In this document: positions 24,831 through 32,671 of the stretch, piece by piece
Position numbering within the stretch: position 1 is the first letter of the stretch
Layout of the letters: each line of letters opens with the position of its first letter
Source: Verrucomicrobiaceae bacterium
Lineage (GTDB): Bacteria; Verrucomicrobiota; Verrucomicrobiia; Verrucomicrobiales; DEV007
Direction of reading: 5' to 3'
Length of the DNA stretch: 46,469 nucleotides
NCBI GenBank assembly: GCA_024229495.1
Contig: JAAESJ010000089.1
Span: 1 to 46,469, forward strand
Notes under the pieces: model-generated
The model's database searches: none
Told to the model about the DNA's origin: nothing
The model's input: the letters and a program-made list of their open reading frames with translations, nothing else
Made by a program: the position numbers and the translations under genes

Positions 24831-26768
24831 ATGAGAGTGCCGTGGGAAAGAATCAGCCACTACGCCACTTATCTTGGCTACCGGGCATTTGAAGGCTTGC
24901 TCAATATCCTGCCTCTAAGCTGCGTGTTCGCGGCAGGCAAACTCTGCGGCTGGGTTTCCTATTACCTGCTGGGTCATTATCGCAAGCTCACACAACGCAA
25001 CATCCGACATGCCTTTGGTGAAGAGAAATCCCAAAGGGAAATACACGCCTTGGCACATCACGCCTTTACGACCCTTGGCGCAAACCTGCTGAGCAGCATC
25101 AAGCTTTCCACCATGAGTGAGGAAGCAATCAATAAACATATTGAGTTTGATGGCAAAGAAAATATCAGCAACTGCATTGAGCAGGGACGCGGCTTCATCT
25201 TCCTCATCGGGCATCTTGGGGCATGGGAAATCCTGGCCCATATCAACGCAATCACTACTGAAACACGGCGAGCCACCCTTTACCGGCCACTATCAAACCC
25301 TTATTTGAACGCCCACATCCTCAGGCGGCGTGAACGCACCGGTTTAAAAGCCTTTGACCGTAAGGATGGCTTCAACGCACCCATTACGCACCTTCGCAAG
25401 GGCGGAACCATTGGTATCCTGATTGATCAACACGCGGGGGATCGAGGACATTGGTGCCCTTTTTTCGGGCGATTAGCATCCACATCCAGTCTGGCTCCAC
25501 TGATGGCTGAACGCACGGGAGTTGCCATGTTTCCGCTGTCAATCATGACCGTTGGCCATGCCCGATGGAAAATGCGCATTGGCAAACCAATAGAACCGGG
25601 ACAGGGACAATCGCTTGCCACAACAACAGCACAACTCAACCTGTTAATGGAGGAAATCATCAGGCAATCACCACGAGACTGGTTCTGGGTACATAATCGA
25701 TGGAAAACACCAACGCCTAAGTTCCTGCTGACGAAATACAGGCGAGGATATTCACTCCCCCCGGACATGTCTGAGGCAGAGCTTAAGCCATTTAGAATCC
25801 TTGTTCGTTCACCCAACCCGCTCGGTGACGCATGCATGTCGGTACCGGCAATACGGGCAATTAAACGCGGTCGCCCGGACACGGAGATCACTGTGCTTTG
25901 CCCTGAAAATCTCACGACATTCTGGCAGGAGGAGGAACATGTCGACCATGTCATTTCCCGTTCCCGTTCAGCCAGTAACCGGTCAGTGGCGAAAGTCCTT
26001 CGTGCAGCAGGGCCCTTTGATGTTGCCATCCTCCTGCCAAACTCCATCCGTTGCGCCATTGAGGCAAGAAAAGCAGGCATCCCACATATTGTCGGCTACC
26101 CTTCAAAATGGCGGAACTGGATGATCCACCAGTTAATTGCCCCAAGGAACACTGCAACCGGTCCCCGCCCGCACCATATTACCCATTATTTGAAAATCGC
26201 CGAGACCATCGGCGCCGACCTCGCCGACCAAACCATTTTTGATCCTCCAGCGGCAAAGCCAAAACCGGATACGGGACGTATTGCGATCAGTGCCGGCGCT
26301 GACTATGGGCCATCAAAATGCTGGCCCGCTGATCGCTTCATTGCAACTGCCAACCATATCACTGAGAAGCATCCTGATGCTCACTTCGTGTTACTCGGCA
26401 CAAAATCAGAGGAGAGTATAGGAAAACATATTGCTGATGAACTAGGCGCACGTTGCAGTGACATGACGGGAAAGACCAACCTGAGCAGCCTAATGGATGA
26501 ACTCAGGCGTTGCGTATTGCTGATCACAAATGACACTGGTAGCATGCACCTCGCGGCCCACCTCGGCATTCCCACCGTGGCCATATTCGGTTCCACAGAA
26601 CCTGCGTGGACCGGGCCGCTGGGCAAAGGTCATGAGGTAATCCGCCACCATGTCCCATGCAGTCCCTGTTTTCTTCGCCAATGCCCAATGGACTTCAGTT
26701 GCATGACGAAGATCACACCCCTTGACGTTGCAGGAGCAGTCGACGATGTCTTCGGTCGTCTGGCGTGA
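24831..26768 (+). CDS. Fusion: lipid A acyltransferase (LpxL/HtrB) + ADP-heptose:LPS heptosyltransferase (GT9)
   Basis: A 645-aa two-domain protein. Residues 1-300 are a lysophospholipid acyltransferase of the LpxL/HtrB group: membrane-associated N terminus (about 20-47), the HX4(D/E) catalytic motif H128-LGAW-E133, an NPYLNAHILRRRE region, GILIDQHAGDRG, and PRDWFWVHNRWK near its end. Residues 320-645 are a GT9 heptosyltransferase: ILVRSPNPLGDACMSVPAIRAIK, TVLCPE, ISAGADYGPSKCWP, LLITNDTGSMHLAAHLGIPTVAIFGST and a PCSPCFLRQCPM ending. The first domain would add a secondary acyl chain to lipid A and the second a heptose to the Kdo core, both at the inner-membrane cytoplasmic side. No stop or frameshift lies between. 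Length equals two full enzymes. It begins 38 bp after secG. Confidence 0.93.
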   Translation: MRVPWERISHYATYLGYRAFEGLLNILPLSCVFAAGKLCGWVSYYLLGHYRKLTQRNIRHAFGEEKSQREIHALAHHAFTTLGANLLSSIKLSTMSEEAINKHIEFDGKENISNCIEQGRGFIFLIGHLGAWEILAHINAITTETRRATLYRPLSNPYLNAHILRRRERTGLKAFDRKDGFNAPITHLRKGGTIGILIDQHAGDRGHWCPFFGRLASTSSLAPLMAERTGVAMFPLSIMTVGHARWKMRIGKPIEPGQGQSLATTTAQLNLLMEEIIRQSPRDWFWVHNRWKTPTPKFLLTKYRRGYSLPPDMSEAELKPFRILVRSPNPLGDACMSVPAIRAIKRGRPDTEITVLCPENLTTFWQEEEHVDHVISRSRSASNRSVAKVLRAAGPFDVAILLPNSIRCAIEARKAGIPHIVGYPSKWRNWMIHQLIAPRNTATGPRPHHITHYLKIAETIGADLADQTIFDPPAAKPKPDTGRIAISAGADYGPSKCWPADRFIATANHITEKHPDAHFVLLGTKSEESIGKHIADELGARCSDMTGKTNLSSLMDELRRCVLLITNDTGSMHLAAHLGIPTVAIFGSTEPAWTGPLGKGHEVIRHHVPCSPCFLRQCPMDFSCMTKITPLDVAGAVDDVFGRLA

Positions 26769-26787
26769 CTTCTGTCATTTTTTCAGG

Positions 26788-26815
26788 TTGTAGCCACATC
26801 TTCCGCGAGTAGAAT
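26788..26815 (+). promoter_or_regulatory. Promoter of ffs (SRP RNA)
   Basis: TTGTAG (26788-26793) and TAGAAT (26810-26815) are spaced by 16 bp and place the start at about 26822, where the paired 5' strand of the RNA begins. The -10 matches 5 of 6 consensus positions and the -35 has the TTG. Confidence 0.55.
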
Positions 26816-26821
26816 AACCGC

Positions 26822-26929
26822 GGTTGTCCAGAGAATATGGATTTTCGACTGACGAACCCGCCAGGGCCTGACGGCAGCAACGGTAGTTTGTTCGAAAATG
26901 CCGTAGCTCTCTGGCAGCCACTTTTTTTT
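26822..26929 (+). ncRNA. ffs: Signal recognition particle RNA (4.5S type)
   Basis: The RNA component of SRP binds Ffh and targets membrane proteins to FtsY/SecYEG. The apical core is explicit: CCAGGGCC, the tetraloop TGAC (26869-26872) and GGCAGCA, matching the SRP (U/C)CAGG...GG-AGCA symmetric loop. The loop is of URRC type instead of the commoner GGAA. Flanking strands pair as a long hairpin: GGATTTTCGA (26839-26848) with TCGAAAATGCC (26892-26902, one bulge), and GGTTGTCCAGAG (26822-26833) with CTCTGGCAGCC (26909-26919, one bulge). A T8 run (26922-26929) ends it. It is about 100 nt, a short bacterial type without an Alu domain. It follows the LPS fusion gene on the same strand. Confidence 0.85.
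26909..26929 (+). terminator. Intrinsic terminator of ffs
   Basis: The basal stem of the SRP RNA is followed directly by CAC and eight T residues (26922-26929), so the RNA's own helix serves as terminator stem. The T run ends 1 bp before the minus-strand M23 peptidase stop (26931), so the two genes are packed tail to tail. Confidence 0.75.
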
Positions 26930-26930
26930 C

Positions 26931-27797
26931 CTAGCCGGAACCGTCCACGGCACCCCCAATATCAATAACCGGCATCCCATCCAGATCTTCATGTGCTCTT
27001 GGAGACTCATTGAGCAAATGATCTGGGGCACCGCGCATCTCAATGAGGGTCTTTCCTGGGTTGCGCCTATTCAGTTTATCCTTGGCATAACCTGTTCCGG
27101 GATCAGCAACATAAGCATCTCTGAGCTCAAAATGAAGATGTGCAGGATACCGCCCATCAGCACCACCAATCGTGCCAATGGATTCACCCCTTTTGACCAA
27201 CATCCCAACGGCGGTATTAATCCACTCCAGATGGGCATAAACCGTCTGTATCAGTCGACGCCGAATCCCACTTCCAAAAGCATGCTCGACAATCACGATA
27301 TTCCCCCAGTCATCAGAGGCGTGACCTGCAAACACAATTCTCCCTGCCGCCACGGCGTAAACGGAATCCCCCAGGTCCGTATCACCGCCCCCGATACCAT
27401 TTAAGTCATCAGCAAGGTGGTAGCTGCCAAACTTCCGGTTAAATGCCATGAACGGCTGCGCGTTATAAGTCAGTGCCCCATGCTCTGAGCCTATCGGGCT
27501 ATCAAAGCGTGTTGCCTGCGGGCTGCGCGCAGCGTCAATGGGACGAATAAAGCAAAAACGGCTGTCAGGGGCAACGGCCAGCCCATCAGTGTTGCGATAA
27601 GGCCTCCAGGCCTCATAATCCTTGAGAATCACCCATTTCTCCTCCACAGGCACCTTATTTAAAGACATTGATACCACAATCACCAGTAATACGGCAAAAA
27701 GGGTTGCCGGAACCGCCACTGAGAACTTCAAACCCTCGAGAAAACGTCGTGGAGGCACGTATTTGACGCGACCATTGCGGCGGTGGAATGTAGGCAC
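26931..27797 (-). CDS. M23 (LytM-type) metallopeptidase
   Basis: A membrane-anchored peptidoglycan endopeptidase-family protein (288 aa). A membrane segment (about 25-44) follows a basic N terminus. The LytM domain has H127-LAD-D131 (HxxxD), an AHLEW segment with H189, and H220-L-H222-F-E, giving zinc ligands H127, D131 and H222. The catalytic set is complete, so activity is expected. Start is a GTG at 27797, with no other start that would retain the basic N terminus. It is divergent from the Fur-family gene by 16 bp and convergent with ffs. Roles include cell-wall remodelling or amidase activation. Confidence 0.88.
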   Translation of the reverse strand: MPTFHRRNGRVKYVPPRRFLEGLKFSVAVPATLFAVLLVIVVSMSLNKVPVEEKWVILKDYEAWRPYRNTDGLAVAPDSRFCFIRPIDAARSPQATRFDSPIGSEHGALTYNAQPFMAFNRKFGSYHLADDLNGIGGGDTDLGDSVYAVAAGRIVFAGHASDDWGNIVIVEHAFGSGIRRRLIQTVYAHLEWINTAVGMLVKRGESIGTIGGADGRYPAHLHFELRDAYVADPGTGYAKDKLNRRNPGKTLIEMRGAPDHLLNESPRAHEDLDGMPVIDIGGAVDGSG

Positions 27798-27813
27798 TTA
27801 ATCAAACTGCCTT

Positions 27814-28278
27814 ATGACTCCAGAAGTGCGAGAAAAAATCCAAGTCCTTTTTGACTTAAAAGGACTGCGTATGACCCACCCGAGACAGGTCATCCTTGAT
27901 GCTGCCTTCTCAGACCAGGGCGCGCATTTCACTGCCGATGAGTTATTTGAAAAAGCCAAGGCGCTCGACAACAAGACATCCCGCGCAACGCTCTACAGGA
28001 CGCTGACTCTGCTTGTGGAGAGCGGGTTGCTCCACGAAATTGACCTGGGTAAGGGAGTTCCCTCATACGACCCTAACTTTATTGACAGCCCCGATCATAA
28101 TCACCTCATATGCATAGACTGTACGGAAGTTATCGAGTTTGAAGATCCGCATATAAGCGTCCTCGGGGATTGCCTGACCCGCCGCCTTGGTTTTACACCT
28201 GCCAATAAAACAATCCAAATCAAAGCCAATTGCGAAACCCTGCGTCGCACCGGTTCCTGTGTGCACAAGGCAAGTTAG
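27814..28278 (+). CDS. Fur-family metalloregulator
   Basis: A 154-aa winged-helix metal-sensing repressor. The DNA-binding part (about 15-85) has RMTHPRQVILDAAF, HFTADELFEKAK and SRATLYRTLTLLVESGLLHEI. The regulatory part has HNHLICIDC with H95, H97, C100 and C103. The second structural zinc pair found at the C terminus of Fur as CxxC is replaced by C140 and C149 (widely spaced). Whether it is Fur, Zur or PerR cannot be decided. It stands upstream of argH (33 bp) and divergent from the M23 gene, a context with no obvious metal-transport gene, so its targets are elsewhere. Confidence 0.9.
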   Translation: MTPEVREKIQVLFDLKGLRMTHPRQVILDAAFSDQGAHFTADELFEKAKALDNKTSRATLYRTLTLLVESGLLHEIDLGKGVPSYDPNFIDSPDHNHLICIDCTEVIEFEDPHISVLGDCLTRRLGFTPANKTIQIKANCETLRRTGSCVHKAS

Positions 28279-28311
28279 CAGTCTTGCCCACTACCAATCC
28301 TAAACACCATC

Positions 28312-29682
28312 ATGTGGAAAGGCCGTTTTCAAGAAGCCACTTCTTCATTACTGACCCAATACGGAGAATCCATCTCCTTCGACTGGCGTCTCTATAAACA
28401 AGATATCGCAGGCTCATGTGCCCATGCCAGGGCACTTGAACGCAAGGGCATCATCACCCATGACGAACTTGCTCAGATTGTTGACGGGCTGGAAGCCATT
28501 GAGCATGAGATCACAGAGGGGAAATTCGAGTTTGATATTCAACTTGAAGATATTCACATGAACATTGAGGCCGAGCTGACCAAGCGTATCGGCAATACGG
28601 GTGCCAAGTTACACACTGCCCGCAGCCGCAATGACCAGGTGGCACTCGACCTGCGCCTCTATTGCCGGGACGAGACAGCTAGCATTACGCAAAAACTGCG
28701 CAGCATGCAGAGCGCACTCGTTACTTGCGGATCAAAGTTCAGCAATGCCGTATTGCCCGGCTATACACACCTGCAACGCGGGCAACCCGTACTCTTTGCC
28801 CATCACCTGCTCGCATACGTCGAGATGTTCGAGCGCGATGCAGCACGCCTGGAGGACGCCCTGGAGCGTATTGACGTGATGCCGCTGGGATCGGGTGCCC
28901 TGGCTGGAAGCACTATTGCCCTTGATCGCGACTTCATCGCCGGGCAGCTGGGATTCAAGGCCGTCAGCCAAAACAGCATGGATGCTGTAAGCGATCGTGA
29001 CTTCGTTGCCGAGTTCCTGTTTAACCTGGCAATGATCGGTGCTCACCTGTCAAGGCTCAGCGAGGACATTATCCTCTGGTGCAGCAGTGAATTCGGTTTC
29101 GTGACCCTTGACGATGCGCACACCACAGGCTCGAGCCTGATGCCGCAGAAGAAAAATCCCGATATTGCCGAACTCACACGAGGAAAATCAGGCAGGCTGT
29201 ATGGCAACCTGATGTCAATGCTTACAACCCTCAAGGGTTTGCCAATGACATACAACCGTGACCTGCAGGAAGACAAGCAACCCCTTTTCGATTCAATTGA
29301 CACAGCCGGCGCCGCCCTGGAGATATCCGCTGAGATGATTGCCGGCATGCAGGTTAATGAGGTCACCGCGCGCGAAGCCTGCAGTGACTCCATGCTGTTT
29401 GCCACGGACATCGCTGATTATCTGGTAAAGAAAGGGGTTCCATTCCGTGAAGCACATGAAGTCGTCGGGAAGCTTACTGCTTATTCACTCGAGCAGAATA
29501 CCGCCTTCCCCAAAATCAAGCTCGAGTCTTACCAGGGATTCTCAGAGCAATTCGATGCGTCCGTCTTCGACTTGTTCGAGATCGACTCCGCATTGGCAGC
29601 AAGAAGTGCGATCGGAGCACCTTCGCCTCAGAATGTGGAAAATAGACTCGTTTACTGGGGAAAAAAACTCGAGGATCGTTAA
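28312..29682 (+). CDS. argH: Argininosuccinate lyase
   Basis: ArgH splits argininosuccinate to arginine and fumarate, the last step of arginine synthesis. The protein (456 aa) contains the superfamily blocks: HTARSRNDQVALDLRLY, LPGYTHLQRGQPV, SDRDFVAEFLFNLA and the signature GSSLMPQKKNPD, which supplies the catalytic serine loop. The C-terminal domain ends with IGAPSPQNVENRL. Length and order are normal. It sits 33 bp after the Fur-family gene and could be cotranscribed, but no other arg genes are near. Confidence 0.98.
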   Translation: MWKGRFQEATSSLLTQYGESISFDWRLYKQDIAGSCAHARALERKGIITHDELAQIVDGLEAIEHEITEGKFEFDIQLEDIHMNIEAELTKRIGNTGAKLHTARSRNDQVALDLRLYCRDETASITQKLRSMQSALVTCGSKFSNAVLPGYTHLQRGQPVLFAHHLLAYVEMFERDAARLEDALERIDVMPLGSGALAGSTIALDRDFIAGQLGFKAVSQNSMDAVSDRDFVAEFLFNLAMIGAHLSRLSEDIILWCSSEFGFVTLDDAHTTGSSLMPQKKNPDIAELTRGKSGRLYGNLMSMLTTLKGLPMTYNRDLQEDKQPLFDSIDTAGAALEISAEMIAGMQVNEVTAREACSDSMLFATDIADYLVKKGVPFREAHEVVGKLTAYSLEQNTAFPKIKLESYQGFSEQFDASVFDLFEIDSALAARSAIGAPSPQNVENRLVYWGKKLEDR

Positions 29683-29873
29683 TTCCCTGATCACCTCCTT
29701 TAACTCTTAGCCAAACTCCTTCTCAAGGACTGATAATCAATCCTTACGGCTCATTGAAAAACGCCAACCGGATCATTTCATCGACTAAACTTAATTCCAG
29801 AATAATTGCTTTTTCCGGGGAGTAGTTTATCAGATTCCCCCGTCCCTCATCCCTCAGGGACCATCACAACCCA

Positions 29874-31205
29874 ATGTTTTTTTTCCTGAAGAAAATCATC
29901 AAACACGGCAGCGGTGTCGCTGCCAAAAAATTTGATGACACCGAGAAACCGTTTCTCGAGCATCTCGAGGACCTGCGCGGCACCCTCATGAAGGTGATCG
30001 GAACCCTGGTGATCTCCACGATCGCCGCTTTCTTTTTCTACAAGCAACTCATCGGGATCATCAACTTCCCGGTAGAACAAGCGGGATACGATCCCCAGCT
30101 GATTGTTCTCAGTCCCGTTGAGGGCTTTATGAGCGTCCTCAAGGTCTGTCTCTACGCGGGCCTGATATTCTCCTTTCCTATCATTCTCTACTTCATTGGC
30201 GAATTTATCATTCCCGGCCTCAACCAGAAGGAAAAGAAACTGATTATCCCGGTAATCATCACCAGCTTCCTGTTGTTTGCCAGCGGTGTCCTTTTTTCCT
30301 ACTTCGTCGTGATTCCGCGAGCCCTGGAATTTTTCCAGCAATTCAATGAACGCGTCGAGATAGACACTGAGCTGAGGTTCAAATACACGGTCTCTTTCGT
30401 CACCATGCTCAGCCTGGTGTTCGGGCTGTGCTTCGAGCTCCCGGTGGTCGTGATGTCACTTGTAAAGCTCGACCTGCTCAACTCGCAAATGATGCGCTCC
30501 ACGCGCTCTTACGCGATCGTGGCGATGTTTGTCCTTGCGGCAATCATCACTCCGACTCCGGATATATTCACCATGTCACTGCTCGCAGGTCCCATGGTTC
30601 TTCTCTACGAGTTGTGCATATGGATGGCATGGTGGCTTGAACGAAAATCCGCCAAGCGTGAAGCACTCGAGCAAGAGGAAGAACGCAAGGCCCTGGCAAA
30701 AAGTATCCAGAAACAAAAACAGCGTGAACAGGCAAAAGACACTGAGAGCTCAGCCGAGGAATCCAGTGTGTCAGGCACACGAGAGTTCGGCCCTGACAAC
30801 GAGGCGGTTTATCCGGATGAAACCGACACCGGTGACAAGCAGGGAAATGATCAAGAGGGTGCAGCATTCGACGAATATCACACCGGCTTGCAGAATGATG
30901 AGCCGGACATCGACCCCAGCAGTGACGCAGTATGGAACAATGCCAGCAACGAGGGCAAGGATAGCGGGTCTGACGATTATCATAGCCAACACGATGCTGA
31001 CCACGATGACCACGACCCCTACCATTACGACCACGGTTATCATGATGACGGTTACTACAGCGGTCCAACTGAGGAATTGAAACGCTCCCTGCGTGAAGAG
31101 CTTAAGACCGAGCTTAAGGCCGAGCTTAAGGCCGAGCTTAAAGCCGAGCTTATTGAAGAGCTCAAGCCATCCACTGACGATGACCCGCAGGAAGAATCAT
31201 CCTAG
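29874..31205 (+). CDS. tatC: TatC translocase subunit with 186-aa charged C-terminal tail
   Basis: TatC is the receptor for twin-arginine signal peptides. Residues 20-255 hold the family features: FLEHLEDLR near the N terminus, six membrane segments, and FELPVVVMSLVKL (E188) with the ITPTPDIFT loop. A tail of about 186 residues (258-443) follows, which is far beyond the usual end. It starts as a basic/acidic coiled coil (about 255-290), then is acidic and low in hydrophobics, then has a His/Asp/Tyr stretch with seven His between 370 and 390, and closes with repeats of ELK(A/T). In TatC topology both ends are cytoplasmic. The start codon is followed by eight T (29877-29884), a possible slippage site. 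No tatA/B is in the window. DUF1501 and DUF3500 proteins here carry Tat signals. Confidence 0.93.
   Translation: MFFFLKKIIKHGSGVAAKKFDDTEKPFLEHLEDLRGTLMKVIGTLVISTIAAFFFYKQLIGIINFPVEQAGYDPQLIVLSPVEGFMSVLKVCLYAGLIFSFPIILYFIGEFIIPGLNQKEKKLIIPVIITSFLLFASGVLFSYFVVIPRALEFFQQFNERVEIDTELRFKYTVSFVTMLSLVFGLCFELPVVVMSLVKLDLLNSQMMRSTRSYAIVAMFVLAAIITPTPDIFTMSLLAGPMVLLYELCIWMAWWLERKSAKREALEQEEERKALAKSIQKQKQREQAKDTESSAEESSVSGTREFGPDNEAVYPDETDTGDKQGNDQEGAAFDEYHTGLQNDEPDIDPSSDAVWNNASNEGKDSGSDDYHSQHDADHDDHDPYHYDHGYHDDGYYSGPTEELKRSLREELKTELKAELKAELKAELIEELKPSTDDDPQEESS
31098..31157 (+). repeat. 12-bp tandem repeat near the tatC 3' end
   Basis: Five 12-bp units (GAGCTTAAG(A/G)CC and variants), at 31098-31109, 31110-31121, 31122-31133, 31134-31145 and a diverged last one, encode the ELKT/ELKA/ELKA/ELKA/ELIE series. 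Two units are identical. A short hydrophilic helical repeat built the same way as the AEEK array. Confidence 0.85.
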
Positions 31206-31332
31206 AAGGCAGATTCCCACACCACAGAGACATTTCCTTTCCCGACCACAGCACTAAACGTGCACCCCGCCGATCAAAGTGAAGGGACAATGCCAAGTTG
31301 CAGAGAACAAGCCTAAACCAGCGCTAAAGCGG

Positions 31333-31437
31333 TTACGACTTATAGCGCAAACGCTTCTTGTGACGGTTGGCACGCATACGCTTGCGGCGTTTGTGCTTGT
31401 TCGTCTTGGTCTTCCTTCTTTTCTTGAGTGAACCCAT
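31333..31437 (-). CDS. 34-aa COX24/mS38-like basic microprotein
   Basis: An ATG at 31437 opens 34 codons ending in TAA. The product is extremely basic: it begins MGSLKKRRKTKTNKHKRRK and continues MRANRHKKR; 20 of the 34 residues are Lys or Arg, and it has no acidic residue. It resembles the AURKAIP1/COX24 domain (DUF1713, mitochondrial ribosomal mS38) through the KMNKHKRRKR...HKKR-like pattern that I recall in short bacterial proteins, especially of Bacteroidetes and Verrucomicrobia. It is probably a small-subunit-associated ribosomal protein; that is inference. It is too short for ordinary gene calling. It lies 156 bp downstream of hisG on the same strand. Confidence 0.85.
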   Translation of the reverse strand: MGSLKKRRKTKTNKHKRRKRMRANRHKKRLRYKS

Positions 31438-31593
31438 TGGATGATATAAGGCCTCCCGACAGAACCGGGGGGGATGGTTATACCATCAATCAGGAGGGTT
31501 CGCTAGGCCTTTTTGCCTCTCAATTACCCCCAGCACCCCATCAATATCACTTAAACCAAGGAATTTGGTGCCATTCCAGCATTCTCTTTCTTA

Positions 31594-32472
31594 TTACAGC
31601 ACTAGCTTGTTCAAGGGATATTCAATAATTCCCTCTGCCCCTAAGCCCTTAAGCTGCGGAATTAATTCGCGAACAACGGCCTCATTCAGCACGGTCTCAA
31701 TAGCCATCCACTCCTCATTGGCAAGCCTGGACACTGTGGGATTGCGCAACGCCGGCAGTTTCTCAAGGAAGAGGTCCAGCTTGGAGGAGGGAATATTCAT
31801 CTTCAAACCCACCACATCACGTGCCGCCTGTGCCGCAGTAAGCAAAAGGGACATATTGTCCATCTTGGAACGCTTCCATTCATCCGCAGCTGCAGTTTTG
31901 TTGGCTATGAACTGTGGATAGGACTCCATCAGTGTATCCACAATCCTCAGCTTATTTGCCCTCAAAGATGAACCGGTCTCGGTCACGTCCACAATGGCAT
32001 CGACTAGTTCGGGAACCTTTACCTCGGTGGCACCCCAGCTGAACTCCACATCAGCATTAACCCCCTTACTCTTCAGGAAATCCGTGGTAATGCCAACACT
32101 CTCCGTCGCGATGCGCTTCCCCTCGAGGTCTTCTACCTTCTGAACCGGTGAATCTTCAGGAACCACCAGCACCCAGCGTGTTGGATTACTGGAGGCACGG
32201 CTATAGGCAAGGTCACAAATCACATCCACATCAGCCCTATTCTCCGCAATCCAGTCCTTACCGGTAATGCCACAGTCAAGAAACCCATGATCCACATAAC
32301 GACCGATTTCCTGGGCACGAATGAGGCGTAACTCCAATTCGCAATCATCAGAGGTGGGACGATAGGAACGTGATGAAACGTAAATATTCCAGCCAGCCTT
32401 TTCAAAAAGGTCGAGCGTAGCCTGTTGTAGGCTGCCTTTCGGTAAACCAAGTGTTAACTTTCGGGATGACAT
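31594..32472 (-). CDS. hisG: ATP phosphoribosyltransferase, long form
   Basis: HisG condenses ATP and PRPP in the first, feedback-inhibited step of histidine synthesis. The 292-aa product is the long, homohexameric form with a C-terminal ACT-like regulatory domain (about 215-292), so it should not need HisZ. Blocks seen: [82 protein letters not shown]. Start at ATG 32472 with a small hairpin just upstream and no Shine-Dalgarno. It is divergent from tkt by 199 bp. Confidence 0.97.
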   Translation of the reverse strand: MSSRKLTLGLPKGSLQQATLDLFEKAGWNIYVSSRSYRPTSDDCELELRLIRAQEIGRYVDHGFLDCGITGKDWIAENRADVDVICDLAYSRASSNPTRWVLVVPEDSPVQKVEDLEGKRIATESVGITTDFLKSKGVNADVEFSWGATEVKVPELVDAIVDVTETGSSLRANKLRIVDTLMESYPQFIANKTAAADEWKRSKMDNMSLLLTAAQAARDVVGLKMNIPSSKLDLFLEKLPALRNPTVSRLANEEWMAIETVLNEAVVRELIPQLKGLGAEGIIEYPLNKLVL

Positions 32473-32479
32473 AATACTG

Positions 32480-32495
32480 AGTTATTCAGATAACT
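32480..32495. promoter_or_regulatory. Hairpin just upstream of hisG
   Basis: AGTTAT (32480-32485) and ATAACT (32490-32495) form a 6-bp stem with loop TCAG, ending 7 nt before the hisG ATG on the minus strand. It could influence translation start or be an operator. A TTGACA (minus, 32529-32534) is upstream but lacks a good -10. Confidence 0.35.
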
Positions 32496-32671
32496 GGGGG
32501 CGGGTAGATTGCTCCCACACGCCGACGCTGTCAACGGCAGGAAATGCAAGTCCGCACATTACCAGCACAGAAACAACACACAGAAGAGAAAATAGGGGCC
32601 AGATAAGTAAAAAACAGGAAATACCATGACTTCGGTTTTCATTTCTTGCAGCTACGCCCCATAGCCCTAAC

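Noticed and set aside
26783-27043. Minus-strand frame over the SRP RNA and M23 gene end
   Set aside because: Overlaps a better-supported RNA gene and a real peptidase frame.
32506-32534. hisG promoter with a perfect TTGACA
   Set aside because: The -35 is perfect on the minus strand (32529-32534), but the sequence at 17 bp (CAATCT) and neighbours are poor -10 boxes, so I did not annotate it.
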